A stretch of DNA of 64,000 bases, from contig JAQGMI010000055.1 of NCBI GenBank assembly GCA_028292435.1, forward strand, positions 1 to 64,000. Reading direction: 5' to 3'. Positions within the stretch are counted from its first letter, which is position 1, and every line of letters starts with the position of its first letter. This stretch comes from Betaproteobacteria bacterium (GTDB lineage: Bacteria; Pseudomonadota; Gammaproteobacteria; Burkholderiales; SG8-41). The notes under the pieces were generated by a model, which was given only the letters and a program-made list of their open reading frames with translations, was not told where the DNA came from and did not search any database. Shown piece after piece: positions 32,616 through 40,587 of the stretch. The translations under genes and the position numbers were made by a program.

Positions 32616-34541
32616 GTGATTTGCGATAACCCGGTCACCGTCGCGTCGGTTGCAGGCGCCGGTTTCATGCCTGATTCGCGACTCACCGCCGCAGATCCCG
32701 CACAGCCCGACGCCGGCATGAGCAGTATTTTCGATGCCATCGACATGCCGATCATCGTCGTTGGCCGCAATCTTGCAGTGACCAGCTTCAACATCGCTGC
32801 CGGCGCGGCGCTTCGTATAACACCAGCGGATATCGGCCGGCCCTCCTGCGAAATCAATTTATTAAATAAAGCAGCCGATTTTCAGGCGTTGTGTGAGCGT
32901 GTGATTGAGGACGGATTGCCGGTGCGCCGCGAAATCCGCGATGGCTATCGCTGGTTCGTCGCGCGCATCGCCCCTTACGCGACGGGCGGCGTACACACAG
33001 ACGGCGCCATCATCACCCTGACGAACGTAACTGCGTTTCGGGAAAGCATCGACAAAGCGATTTACGAACGCGAATATACAAAAGTGATCCTGAATACGGT
33101 ATTTCAGCCGTTGGTGGTTCTCGATGCACAGCTGAAAGTGCAGACTGCCAACTCGGCGTTCTATACGCTGCTTCAGATCACGCGCGAGCAAGCCCATGGC
33201 GTGCCGCTGCCGGATTTGGGCAAGTGCGATTGGAAAGAGCGTGATGTGTGGGCTTCGCTTAAAACCAGCGTCACCGATAAAAGCACATTTCAAGCGGCGG
33301 AACTCGAGTGCGATTTTCCGTCGATCGGACGCAGAACCGTGATGGTCAACGCGAGCCCGATGCCGTTCGAAGGCGCGGCGCGGATGCTGCTGGTATTCAA
33401 CGACATCACCGACCGCAAGCGCATCGAAGCGGCGCTGCGCGACACCGACCGCCGCAAGAACGAATTTTTGGCCACCCTCGCGCACGAACTGCGCAATCCT
33501 CTCGCGCCAATCCAGAACGTTGTGCAGGTTTTCCGGATGGCCGAACCGGGAGAAATGGAACTCAAGTGGGGGCGTGAAGTCATTGACCGGCAGGTCCAGC
33601 ACCTGGTCCGGCTGGTAGACGACTTGATGGATCTCGCTCGCATCACTCAGGGCAAGATCGATTTGCAACTCGTCCCGATCGCAATCTCGGAAGTCATCTC
33701 AGGCGCCGTGGAAACAAGCCGTCCGCTCATCGATGCCCGCGCCCACGAGCTCACAATTACGGTTCCGCATCGGCCGCTGCTCGTCAACGGCGATCTGATC
33801 CGGCTGGCGCAAGTCGTGGCGAATCTTCTCAATAACAGCGCTAAGTACACGCCAACGGGCGGAAAAATTACGCTTGCAGTCGAAACTCAGGACGGTGAGG
33901 TCCTGGTACGCGTAAGTGATAACGGTGTTGGCATTGCGGAGCAGATGCTCTCTGCAATATTCGAAATGTTCACTCAGGCGGAGAACACGGCGTCGCTCAC
34001 CCAGGGTGGGCTCGGTATCGGATTAACGCTCGCTCAGCGCCTTACGCAACTGCATACCGGACGCATCGAAGCCAAAAGCGAAGGCATCGGCAAGGGCAGT
34101 GAATTTGTATTGCACCTTCCGCTTCATAACGCGGTGAAAGATGCTCAGGCGCCCTGCGGCGCGCGGGGTAACGTGACTGCTGCTTTCCGGTCGCCGCAAA
34201 AAATTCTGGTCGCCGATGACAATCGCGATGCGGCGGATACGCTCGCCATGCTGCTGAAGATGGCGGGCCATACCGTCAGCATTGCCTGCGATGGCCTTGA
34301 AGCGGTGGAAAAAGCGGCGTCCGATCGACCGGATGTCATCTTCCTGGACATCGGGATGCCAAGGCTGGACGGCTATGAAGCTGCCCGACGTATCCGCGCG
34401 GAAGGCTGGGGCGAAAAAATGACGTTGATTGCACTCACGGGCTGGGGCCAGGAAGAGGACAAGCGGCGCGCCATCGAGGCGGGCTTTTCGCATCACCTCG
34501 TCAAGCCGATCGACTTTGCGGCGCTCGAAGCGCTTTTCTGA
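32616..34541 (+). CDS. Hybrid histidine kinase (PAS-PAS-HisKA-HATPase-REC)
   Basis: This 641-residue cytoplasmic kinase has two PAS domains (about 40-140 and 150-265), a HisKA domain with His290 in ATLAHELRNPLAP, a HATPase domain with NLLNNSAKYT, DNGVGI and GGLGIGL, and a C-terminal receiver domain with Asp578 in FLDIGMP and Lys630 in HLVKPI. All phosphotransfer residues are intact. There is no membrane segment, so it must sense an internal signal, perhaps through the MEDS protein encoded upstream with zero spacing. It starts with GTG and no separate output regulator follows. The arrangement resembles the kinase part of CheB/CheR-PAS-kinase fusions. Confidence 0.93.
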   Translation: MICDNPVTVASVAGAGFMPDSRLTAADPAQPDAGMSSIFDAIDMPIIVVGRNLAVTSFNIAAGAALRITPADIGRPSCEINLLNKAADFQALCERVIEDGLPVRREIRDGYRWFVARIAPYATGGVHTDGAIITLTNVTAFRESIDKAIYEREYTKVILNTVFQPLVVLDAQLKVQTANSAFYTLLQITREQAHGVPLPDLGKCDWKERDVWASLKTSVTDKSTFQAAELECDFPSIGRRTVMVNASPMPFEGAARMLLVFNDITDRKRIEAALRDTDRRKNEFLATLAHELRNPLAPIQNVVQVFRMAEPGEMELKWGREVIDRQVQHLVRLVDDLMDLARITQGKIDLQLVPIAISEVISGAVETSRPLIDARAHELTITVPHRPLLVNGDLIRLAQVVANLLNNSAKYTPTGGKITLAVETQDGEVLVRVSDNGVGIAEQMLSAIFEMFTQAENTASLTQGGLGIGLTLAQRLTQLHTGRIEAKSEGIGKGSEFVLHLPLHNAVKDAQAPCGARGNVTAAFRSPQKILVADDNRDAADTLAMLLKMAGHTVSIACDGLEAVEKAASDRPDVIFLDIGMPRLDGYEAARRIRAEGWGEKMTLIALTGWGQEEDKRRAIEAGFSHHLVKPIDFAALEALF

Positions 34542-34606
34542 AAACGTAGCGAAAACTTGGAGCGAAAGCGGCCGCTAGCCGCTGCGCATATCAAGGCCAG
34601 TTACGC

Positions 34607-35383
34607 TTAACCGCGGCTGGCCGCCCTCTTCCTCGCTGCATCACCAAACGCGGTATACAGCGCACCCGATAGTTCATGCTCGTCGGGCTGCCACTCCGCA
34701 TGCCACTGCACGCCGACAATGAACTGCGAATCATCGTTATAGCGCAACCCTTCGACGACGCCGTCGGGCGAGGTCGCTTCGACAACAAGTCCGTCGCCGA
34801 GACGATCGACGCCCTGCCCATGCAATGAATTGACCATCGTTTCGTCGTGACCGGTCAGGCGCTGGAACAATCCGCCCGCTGTTAGCTTGACCATGTGATT
34901 CAAGCGAAAAATTTCTTCGGTCGTGACGTCCTGGCGCTGCGGCCGGCGGTGATCGTTTTTGCCGGGCACCTGGTGAATGCGGTAATGCAATGAACCGCCG
35001 AGCGCGACGTTGATTTCCTGGATGCCGCGGCAGATGCCGAACACCGGCACGCGCTTCGCGATGCACGCGCGCACGAGCGGCAGCACAAGCGCATCGCGGC
35101 CGGGGTCGATCACTTCATCGTCCGGGAATTCGGGCCCGCCGTAATGATGCGGCTCGACGTTCGCACGGCCGCCCGTGAGCACGAAGCCATCCATGCGCGA
35201 GACGAGGTCATCGACGTTTACCGCGGCGCCGACCGGCGGCATCAAGACGGGAATGCAATCGACCATTTTCATCAGCGCATGCACGTTGCGCTCGCCGGTG
35301 CCATGCAACAAATGCCGCATGTGCGCAGCCTCCATCGCGTTCGCGGACACGCAGATGAGCGGACGCGGCGCGGTGGTTGTCAT
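34607..35383 (-). CDS. Class I glutamine amidotransferase (PuuD-like)
   Basis: This 258-residue protein looks like gamma-glutamyl-GABA hydrolase (PuuD family): DGFVLTGGRANVEPHHYGG, the nucleophile Cys118 in FGICRGIQEIN, NSLHGQGVDRLGDG, and the catalytic His in VQWHAEWQP. The enzyme removes a gamma-glutamyl group from an amine or amino acid. The ATG at 35383 is chosen because the domain starts there; the frame is open far upstream but overlaps the preceding Bug gene. It is 19 bp after the Bug stop, at the end of a GST-Bug-PuuD operon. A broken copy lies at 31363. Confidence 0.92.
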   Translation of the reverse strand: MTTTAPRPLICVSANAMEAAHMRHLLHGTGERNVHALMKMVDCIPVLMPPVGAAVNVDDLVSRMDGFVLTGGRANVEPHHYGGPEFPDDEVIDPGRDALVLPLVRACIAKRVPVFGICRGIQEINVALGGSLHYRIHQVPGKNDHRRPQRQDVTTEEIFRLNHMVKLTAGGLFQRLTGHDETMVNSLHGQGVDRLGDGLVVEATSPDGVVEGLRYNDDSQFIVGVQWHAEWQPDEHELSGALYTAFGDAARKRAASRG

Positions 35384-35402
35384 TGCATGGATGGCGGTTG
35401 CG

Positions 35403-36380
35403 TTATTGGCGCAGGCCGAGCCGCTCGGCGAGCTGCTCGTAAAACTGATATTGATCGCGCACGAACTTGTCGCTGTCGGCAGGACTGCGCACCGCGGGAA
35501 TGCCGCCGATCGCCTCGACGCCGGCGAGCCATGCGGAGTCGCGAGCCAGTTTGACGAACACATCGGTCCAGCGCGCGGAGACGTCGGCCGGCAAGCGCTT
35601 CGGCCCTGCGAGTGCGGACCACGCGGCGAGCTTCTCCATCTCCGGCCAGCCGAGGCTGCGCGCAGTCGGCGCTGCCGGAAAATCCTTCAGCGGTTCGCGC
35701 ATCGTCGTCATCAGCGGCCGCAATGCGCCCGAGCGGAAATGCGGCAGCAGCGCGCCGAGATTGCTGCATGCGAATTGCGTCTGGCCGCCGAGCAGCGACA
35801 CGGTGAGATCGCCCGAGCCCTTATACGGAATGCCGGTCGCCGCGTCTTTCGGTAAGCCGACGAGGCTGAACAGATATTGCGGGCCGAAGTTCTGCAACGT
35901 GCCGTCGCCAACGGTCGCGAAGTTGAGCTTGCCCGGGCGCTTGCGGATATCGGCAATCAGGTCCTTCATCGACTGATACGGCGTGTCGCTCTTCACCGCG
36001 CACACGTATGGATTGACTTCGAGCACCGACAGGAAAGTGAAATCGTTCGCGCCGTACGCGGTCTTGCGGTCGGTCGCCGGCAAAATCACCTGCGATGCGA
36101 TGCGCGACAGCAGCAGGCGGTAACCGTCAGGTGCCGCATCGCGCACGGCTATCGTGCCGATCGCGCCGGAAGCGCCGGGCTGATTCATGATGACGATCGA
36201 TTGCCCGTTCAGGTACTTCGACGCGTGCTGGGCGAGATTGCGTGCGGCCAGATCGGCATCGCTGCCCGCCGTGTACGGCACAACGAGCAGGATAGGACGC
36301 GAGGGATATTGCGCCTGCGCCGCTATTGAGGCGGCAAACAGGCAGATTGGAACGAGCGCGCGAAGCACCGAAGTGCTCAA
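35403..36380 (-). CDS. Divergent Bug/TctC-family protein in a GST-PuuD operon
   Basis: This 325-residue binding protein has signal peptide region VPICLFAASIAAQAQ, then YPSRPILLVVPY. The ligand loop is changed: YTAGSDADLAAR has no GG pair. DNR is replaced by MNQPGASG, and the hinge strand is IPYKG. The start is a TTG at 36380 that overlaps the GST stop (TTGA), so translation is coupled; a GTG four codons later is an alternative. With PuuD directly downstream it may handle a nitrogen-containing acid rather than a simple carboxylate. It is one of the most deviant family members here. Confidence 0.9.
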   Translation of the reverse strand: MSTSVLRALVPICLFAASIAAQAQYPSRPILLVVPYTAGSDADLAARNLAQHASKYLNGQSIVIMNQPGASGAIGTIAVRDAAPDGYRLLLSRIASQVILPATDRKTAYGANDFTFLSVLEVNPYVCAVKSDTPYQSMKDLIADIRKRPGKLNFATVGDGTLQNFGPQYLFSLVGLPKDAATGIPYKGSGDLTVSLLGGQTQFACSNLGALLPHFRSGALRPLMTTMREPLKDFPAAPTARSLGWPEMEKLAAWSALAGPKRLPADVSARWTDVFVKLARDSAWLAGVEAIGGIPAVRSPADSDKFVRDQYQFYEQLAERLGLRQ

Positions 36381-36988
36381 GCCGCTTTCGCGTTCCAGGA
36401 TTTCACGCCGGCGTGATCGAGCACGGCTTCGTACACCGCCATGAGCTTCGGATACGCCGCGAAAATCGTCGCCGGAATGTGATCGACTTTGCCGCCGACG
36501 AACCAGCGCACCGCCATATGGAGTTTAAGGTCGACGACGCTGAGCTTGGCGCCGGCGAAGAACGGGCCGCCCGGAATGTTCTTCTCGGTTGCCTGCGCCC
36601 ACGCCGGCAGGAAATCCTTCACCATGCCCTCGCGTGCAGTCTTCTTCTCGGCTTCACCCATGCGGATGGTCGGGCCGACGACACCGCGCAATTCCTCGAC
36701 GTGCTGCATCATGCCTTCGTGGAGCGCCGCCTCGAAATCGTCCGCCGGATGCAGCCCGTGTTTGCGGCCGATCATCACGAGGATCGCGTTCGAATGCGCG
36801 AGCACCGGCTTGCCCGGCAATTCGAGTATGGGCAAACTGCCGTAGGGCGTCTGGGCTTTCATGTCAGGCCACGACTGAAAGTTGATGCGGACATCTTCGA
36901 AATCGATGCCGGCGATGTGGAGAGCGAGCCGGCATTCTTCGCCGCGGCTCGAGGGAAAATCGAAATAAGTCAGTTTTGGTTTTGTCAT
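36377..36988 (-). CDS. Glutathione S-transferase (sigma-like)
   Basis: This 203-residue protein has a thioredoxin-like N-terminal domain: LTYFDFPSSRGEECRLAL with Tyr8 at the glutathione thiol, SLPILEL with the cis-Pro, and HSNAILVMI with the Ser of the glutathione site. The all-alpha C-terminal domain holds FFAGAKLSVVDLKLH, the usual N-capping box. It should conjugate or isomerise compounds with glutathione in the cytoplasm. The first gene of an operon with Bug and PuuD; the pairing with a gamma-glutamyl hydrolase is notable, since both act on glutamyl compounds. It is divergent from the CoA-transferase at 37089. Confidence 0.9.
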   Translation of the reverse strand: MTKPKLTYFDFPSSRGEECRLALHIAGIDFEDVRINFQSWPDMKAQTPYGSLPILELPGKPVLAHSNAILVMIGRKHGLHPADDFEAALHEGMMQHVEELRGVVGPTIRMGEAEKKTAREGMVKDFLPAWAQATEKNIPGGPFFAGAKLSVVDLKLHMAVRWFVGGKVDHIPATIFAAYPKLMAVYEAVLDHAGVKSWNAKAA

Positions 36989-37088
36989 GGCAGCGAAGAT
37001 ATCACGTTTTACTTCAGCGTTCCCGGCCGGTGCTGGACAACATCACGTGTGCGCGCCGACAATGAGAATACTTTCCGGAGGAATAAAA

Positions 37089-38486
37089 ATGAGTTCAGGC
37101 TTCGAAGAAATCATGAGCATCCGCGGGCGCGGCATGCCGGCGGCAGGCGAAGTAACGATTTCAGGACACGATCCCGTCTATTCAGCGCGCTTCAAGATCG
37201 GCGAGACGACGGCCAACATTCTCGGCGGCATCGGCGTCGCGGTCACCGACATTCACGAACTGAAAACCGGCAAGCGCCAGAAAGTCGCGATCGACGTTCG
37301 CCATGCGGCGGCGACGTGCCAGAGCTCGAAGTATCTGAAGCGCAAGCCCGCCGGCGGCGATGCATGGCAGTCAGTGCAATCGCCGTCGATGGAACACATG
37401 CGCCAGATCACGCAGCCGTGGCAATGCAAGGACGGCCGCTACTATCTGCCGCATTTCAACCTGCCGCACCTGCACGATCGCGTGATCGGTGTGTTGAAGT
37501 GCGAGTCGAACGCCGATGCCGTCGCCAAGGCGATCGCGAAATGGGATTCGCACGATCTCGAAGAAGCGGTCGCCGCGGCACGCGCGTGCGGCTCGGTGAT
37601 TCGCTCGAACGCGGAATGGCTCGAGCATCCGCACGGCAAAATGCTTGCGGGCAAACCGCTCGTCGAGATCACCAAGATCGGCGACAGCGATCCGATCCCG
37701 TTTCCCAAAGGTGAGCGCCCGCTCTCCGGCATCAAGGTGCTCGACCTCACGCGCATCCTCGCCGGGCCGATTGCCGCGCGCACGCTCGCCGAGAATGGCG
37801 CCAATGTGTTGATGATCACGGCGAAACACCTGCCGCAGGTGCCCGAGCACGTGATGGACACCAGCCACGGCAAGCGCAGCACTTTTCTCGATCTCACCAA
37901 TCCAGCCGACGTCGCGACGGTCAAGCAGCTCGTCAAGAACGCGGATGTCTTCAGCCAGGGTTATCGTCCCGGCATCATGGACAAGCACGGTCTTACGCCC
38001 GAGCAGCTCGCGGCCGAGCGTCCCGGCCTCATTTATCTTTCGATCAGCTGCTATGGCCACGGCGGACCGTTTTCGAATCGCGGCGGCTGGGAACAGATTG
38101 CCCAATGCGCGACCGGCATCTGCCTTGAGAACGGCGACGAGCGTCCGAAATTATTGCCCGCTTCGGCGTGCGATTACACGACGGGCTACAACGGCGCGTA
38201 CGGCGTGCTGCTCGCGCTCGCGCGCCGCGCCCGCGAAGGTGGCTCGTACCACGTGCGCGTTTCGCTGTGCCGCTCGGGAATGTACATCTACAAGCAAGGT
38301 CAGGTGAAATACACCGATGCGAACTTGGGGCTCAGCGACACCGAATTGAATTCGATCCTGCATGAAACCGCGGGCGGCAACGGCACGTTGAAGCATCTCG
38401 GCCCGGTACTGAAGATGTCCGAGACGAAACCGTTTTGGGAGCGGCCGTCGCCGCTGCTCGGATCGAGCAAGGCGGAGTGGGTATAA
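37089..38486 (+). CDS. Class III CoA-transferase with rearranged halves
   Basis: This 465-residue protein is a CaiB/BaiF-type enzyme with an unusual order. The family's normal N-terminus (PLSGIKVLDLTRILAGPIAA) only appears at residues 211-230, and the catalytic Asp362 sits in CDYTTGYNGAYGVLLALARR. The first 210 residues instead look like the second half of such an enzyme: ETTANILGGIGVAVTDIHEL, TGKRQKVAIDVRHAAATCQS, and a lobe ending HPHGKMLAGKPLVEI. The Asp of that first copy is missing. The ATG at 37089 has CCGGAGGA upstream. It could be a permuted or one-and-a-half-copy enzyme, possibly working alone rather than as the usual interlocked dimer. Confidence 0.88.
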   Translation: MSSGFEEIMSIRGRGMPAAGEVTISGHDPVYSARFKIGETTANILGGIGVAVTDIHELKTGKRQKVAIDVRHAAATCQSSKYLKRKPAGGDAWQSVQSPSMEHMRQITQPWQCKDGRYYLPHFNLPHLHDRVIGVLKCESNADAVAKAIAKWDSHDLEEAVAAARACGSVIRSNAEWLEHPHGKMLAGKPLVEITKIGDSDPIPFPKGERPLSGIKVLDLTRILAGPIAARTLAENGANVLMITAKHLPQVPEHVMDTSHGKRSTFLDLTNPADVATVKQLVKNADVFSQGYRPGIMDKHGLTPEQLAAERPGLIYLSISCYGHGGPFSNRGGWEQIAQCATGICLENGDERPKLLPASACDYTTGYNGAYGVLLALARRAREGGSYHVRVSLCRSGMYIYKQGQVKYTDANLGLSDTELNSILHETAGGNGTLKHLGPVLKMSETKPFWERPSPLLGSSKAEWV

Positions 38487-38503
38487 GTCCATCCGTAAAC
38501 TCT

Positions 38504-38522
38504 CACTTCACTTAGCGAAGTG
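38504..38522. terminator. Short hairpin between convergent genes
   Basis: CACTTC (38504-38509) and GAAGTG (38517-38522) form a 6-bp stem with a 7-base loop between the stop of the CoA-transferase and the convergent Bug gene. There is no clear T-tract, so a terminator role is only suggested by the position. Confidence 0.35.
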
Positions 38523-38538
38523 GGTATTCAACCGGCGG

Positions 38539-39510
38539 CTACTTCTCGCTCTTGAGTCCGGCGTCCTTGATGACCCTCGCCCACTTGGCGGTTTCTTCGC
38601 GAATTTCGCGCGCAAATTCCTGCGGCGTGTTGCCCACGGGCATGCCGCCGTCCTGCGTGATGCGCGCGACGATGTCGGGCTGCTTCAACACCGCCACGGT
38701 TTCCTTATGCCATCGCGCAATGATCGCCGCCGGCGTGCGTGCGGGCGCGGCCAAGCCATACCACGACTGCGATTCGAAATTGGGAAATCCCGATTCGTGA
38801 AATGTTGGCATGTCGGGCAGCGCGACGCTGCGTTCGAGACTGGCAGAAGCAAGCGAGCGCAGCCGTCCGGACTTGATATGCGGCATGAACACAGCCGGAT
38901 TGGCGAACATCAAATCGGCTTCATTCGAGAGCACGCCCAGCAGCGCTGGTCCGGCGCCTTTGTATGGAATGGTAATGACGTCGATGGCGGTGGTGAGCTT
39001 GAACAACTCCATCGACATCGTGCCCGCCGAACCGGTGCCTGACGATGCCCAGCGTAATTTGCCTGGATTGGCTCGCGCGTAAGGTGCAATCTCCTGCACC
39101 TTGCCGATCGGCAGCGCAGCACGCGCGGCCAGCATATTCGGCACGTTCGCAAACTTGGTGATCGGCGTGAAATCTTTGATCGGATCGAACGGCATCTTTT
39201 GCATGCTGCCGGTGACCGTCATCACCGCTACCGCCGCGACCAACAGCGTGTAGCCATCCGGATTCGCATTGGCGACTATTTCACCCGCGATTACCCCGCC
39301 GCCACCGCCGCGATTGTCGTAGAGGATTTGCTGTCCGATGCGATCGGTGAGTTTGGCGGCAACCGGTCGCGCCACCATATCCGTACCGCCGCCGGGCTGA
39401 AACGGGATGACCCAGCGTATCGGCTTATTCGGATAGGCATCAACCTGCGCGAGCGCGCCCGAGGCGACGGCGAATGCAAAGATCGCCGCGAGGTTGATGT
39501 GCGTCTTCAT
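38539..39510 (-). CDS. Bug/TctC-family periplasmic solute-binding protein
   Basis: This 323-residue protein has signal peptide MKTHINLAAIFAFAVASGAL cut after LAQ, then AYPNKPIRWVIPF. The loop is FQPGGGTDMVAR, with DNRGGGGGVIA, PDGYTLLVAA and IPYKG. I use the ATG at 39510, which directly follows a GTG in the same frame (39513). It is the last gene of a minus-strand operon: dienelactone hydrolase, CoA-transferase, Bug, Bug. Only 23 bp separate it from the Bug gene before it, so two different binding proteins are made with one acyl-CoA enzyme. Confidence 0.95.
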   Translation of the reverse strand: MKTHINLAAIFAFAVASGALAQVDAYPNKPIRWVIPFQPGGGTDMVARPVAAKLTDRIGQQILYDNRGGGGGVIAGEIVANANPDGYTLLVAAVAVMTVTGSMQKMPFDPIKDFTPITKFANVPNMLAARAALPIGKVQEIAPYARANPGKLRWASSGTGSAGTMSMELFKLTTAIDVITIPYKGAGPALLGVLSNEADLMFANPAVFMPHIKSGRLRSLASASLERSVALPDMPTFHESGFPNFESQSWYGLAAPARTPAAIIARWHKETVAVLKQPDIVARITQDGGMPVGNTPQEFAREIREETAKWARVIKDAGLKSEK

Positions 39511-39533
39511 CACGCTCTCATTTATCCGGGCGA

Positions 39534-40511
39534 TTACTCAGGCCGCGCGCCCGAGGCCTTGACCGCTTTGCTCCACTTGCCAATCTCGCTCCTTATGTAA
39601 GGCGCGAGCTCCGCGGGCGCCATCGATTTCGGCTCCATGCCCGCCGCGGCTATGCGCTCGCGCAAATCAACTCCCTTCAGAGCCTCGGCAGTATCGATGT
39701 GGATCTTCTGCGCGACGGCAGCAGGCACGCCGGCGGGGCCCAGAATCGCAAACCAGTTGATCGCTTCATAGCCGGGCATGCCGGCCTCCGCAAGCGTCGG
39801 CACGTCGGGCGCAGCCAGCGAGCGTTGCAGCGAACTTACGCCGATTGCGCGCAAGCGTCCGGAGCGCAGATGCGGCAATACGGCGTTGACCGTCGGCATG
39901 CCCATCTGCACCTGGCCGCCGAGCATATCGATGAGCGCCGGCGCCATGCTCTTGTATGGCACGTGCACGATGTCGATGCCGGCCGTGATCTTCAGCAGCT
40001 CCATGCCGAGATGGCTGGTCGGCGCGCCCGAACCGGCGGACCCATAGCTCATTGCGCCGGGCTTTGCCTTCGCGAGCGCAATCAATTCCTTCAGATTGCG
40101 CGCCGGCAGCGATGGATGCGTGACGAGCATGCCGGGACCCGACGCGATCAGCGTAATTGGCGTGAAATCGCGAACCGCGTCGAAAGGCAGTTTGGGATAG
40201 AGCGTGACATTGACCGTAAACGACGCGGAGATCAGCAGGAGCGTATAGCCGTCTGGCGCCGCCCGCGCCGCGACTTCGCTGCCGACGATGCTGTTTGCAC
40301 CGGCGCGATTGTCGATGACGATCTGCTGGCCCCAGATTTCCGCAAGCCGCGGCGTGAAAAGACGGCCCATCGAATCGACCGGTCCGCCTGCGGCGTACGG
40401 AACGATGAGCCGCACCGGCTTGGCCGGGTACGCCGGCGGCTGTTGCGCGAAGCAGGCGACCGGAATCGCCAACGCAGCCAGCGCGCTTACCAGTCTGCGC
40501 CGATTAATCAT
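39534..40511 (-). CDS. Bug/TctC-family periplasmic solute-binding protein
   Basis: This 325-residue protein starts MINRRRLVSALAALAIPVAC, with an AKEx-type cut near FAQ, then AYPAKPVRLIVPY. The loop is YAAGGPVDSMGR; DNRAGANSIVG, PDGYTLLLIS and VPYKS follow. AAGGAGGAGC lies just before the ATG, the strongest SD of the operon. It lies 76 bp after the class III CoA-transferase stop and 23 bp before the second Bug gene, so it is probably in the same transcript as both. The double Arg near the N-terminus is ordinary Sec-type, not a clear Tat motif. Confidence 0.95.
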   Translation of the reverse strand: MINRRRLVSALAALAIPVACFAQQPPAYPAKPVRLIVPYAAGGPVDSMGRLFTPRLAEIWGQQIVIDNRAGANSIVGSEVAARAAPDGYTLLLISASFTVNVTLYPKLPFDAVRDFTPITLIASGPGMLVTHPSLPARNLKELIALAKAKPGAMSYGSAGSGAPTSHLGMELLKITAGIDIVHVPYKSMAPALIDMLGGQVQMGMPTVNAVLPHLRSGRLRAIGVSSLQRSLAAPDVPTLAEAGMPGYEAINWFAILGPAGVPAAVAQKIHIDTAEALKGVDLRERIAAAGMEPKSMAPAELAPYIRSEIGKWSKAVKASGARPE

Positions 40512-40587
40512 GCTCCTCCTTCGCGAACCATCCGGCGGATGCGGACCGTGGCATGCCGTACTAATGCAATGAGGCGGCGCTGCCCGG

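Noticed and set aside
34542..34606. Hairpin GCGGC/GCCGC after the hybrid kinase
   Set aside because: The stem is only five bp and lies in a GC-rich stretch (GCGGCCGC); too weak to call a terminator.
36326..37714. A 462-codon plus-strand frame across the GST and CoA-transferase genes
   Set aside because: It overlaps two real genes on different strands; the product is Arg-rich and without motifs, so it is an antisense and out-of-frame shadow.
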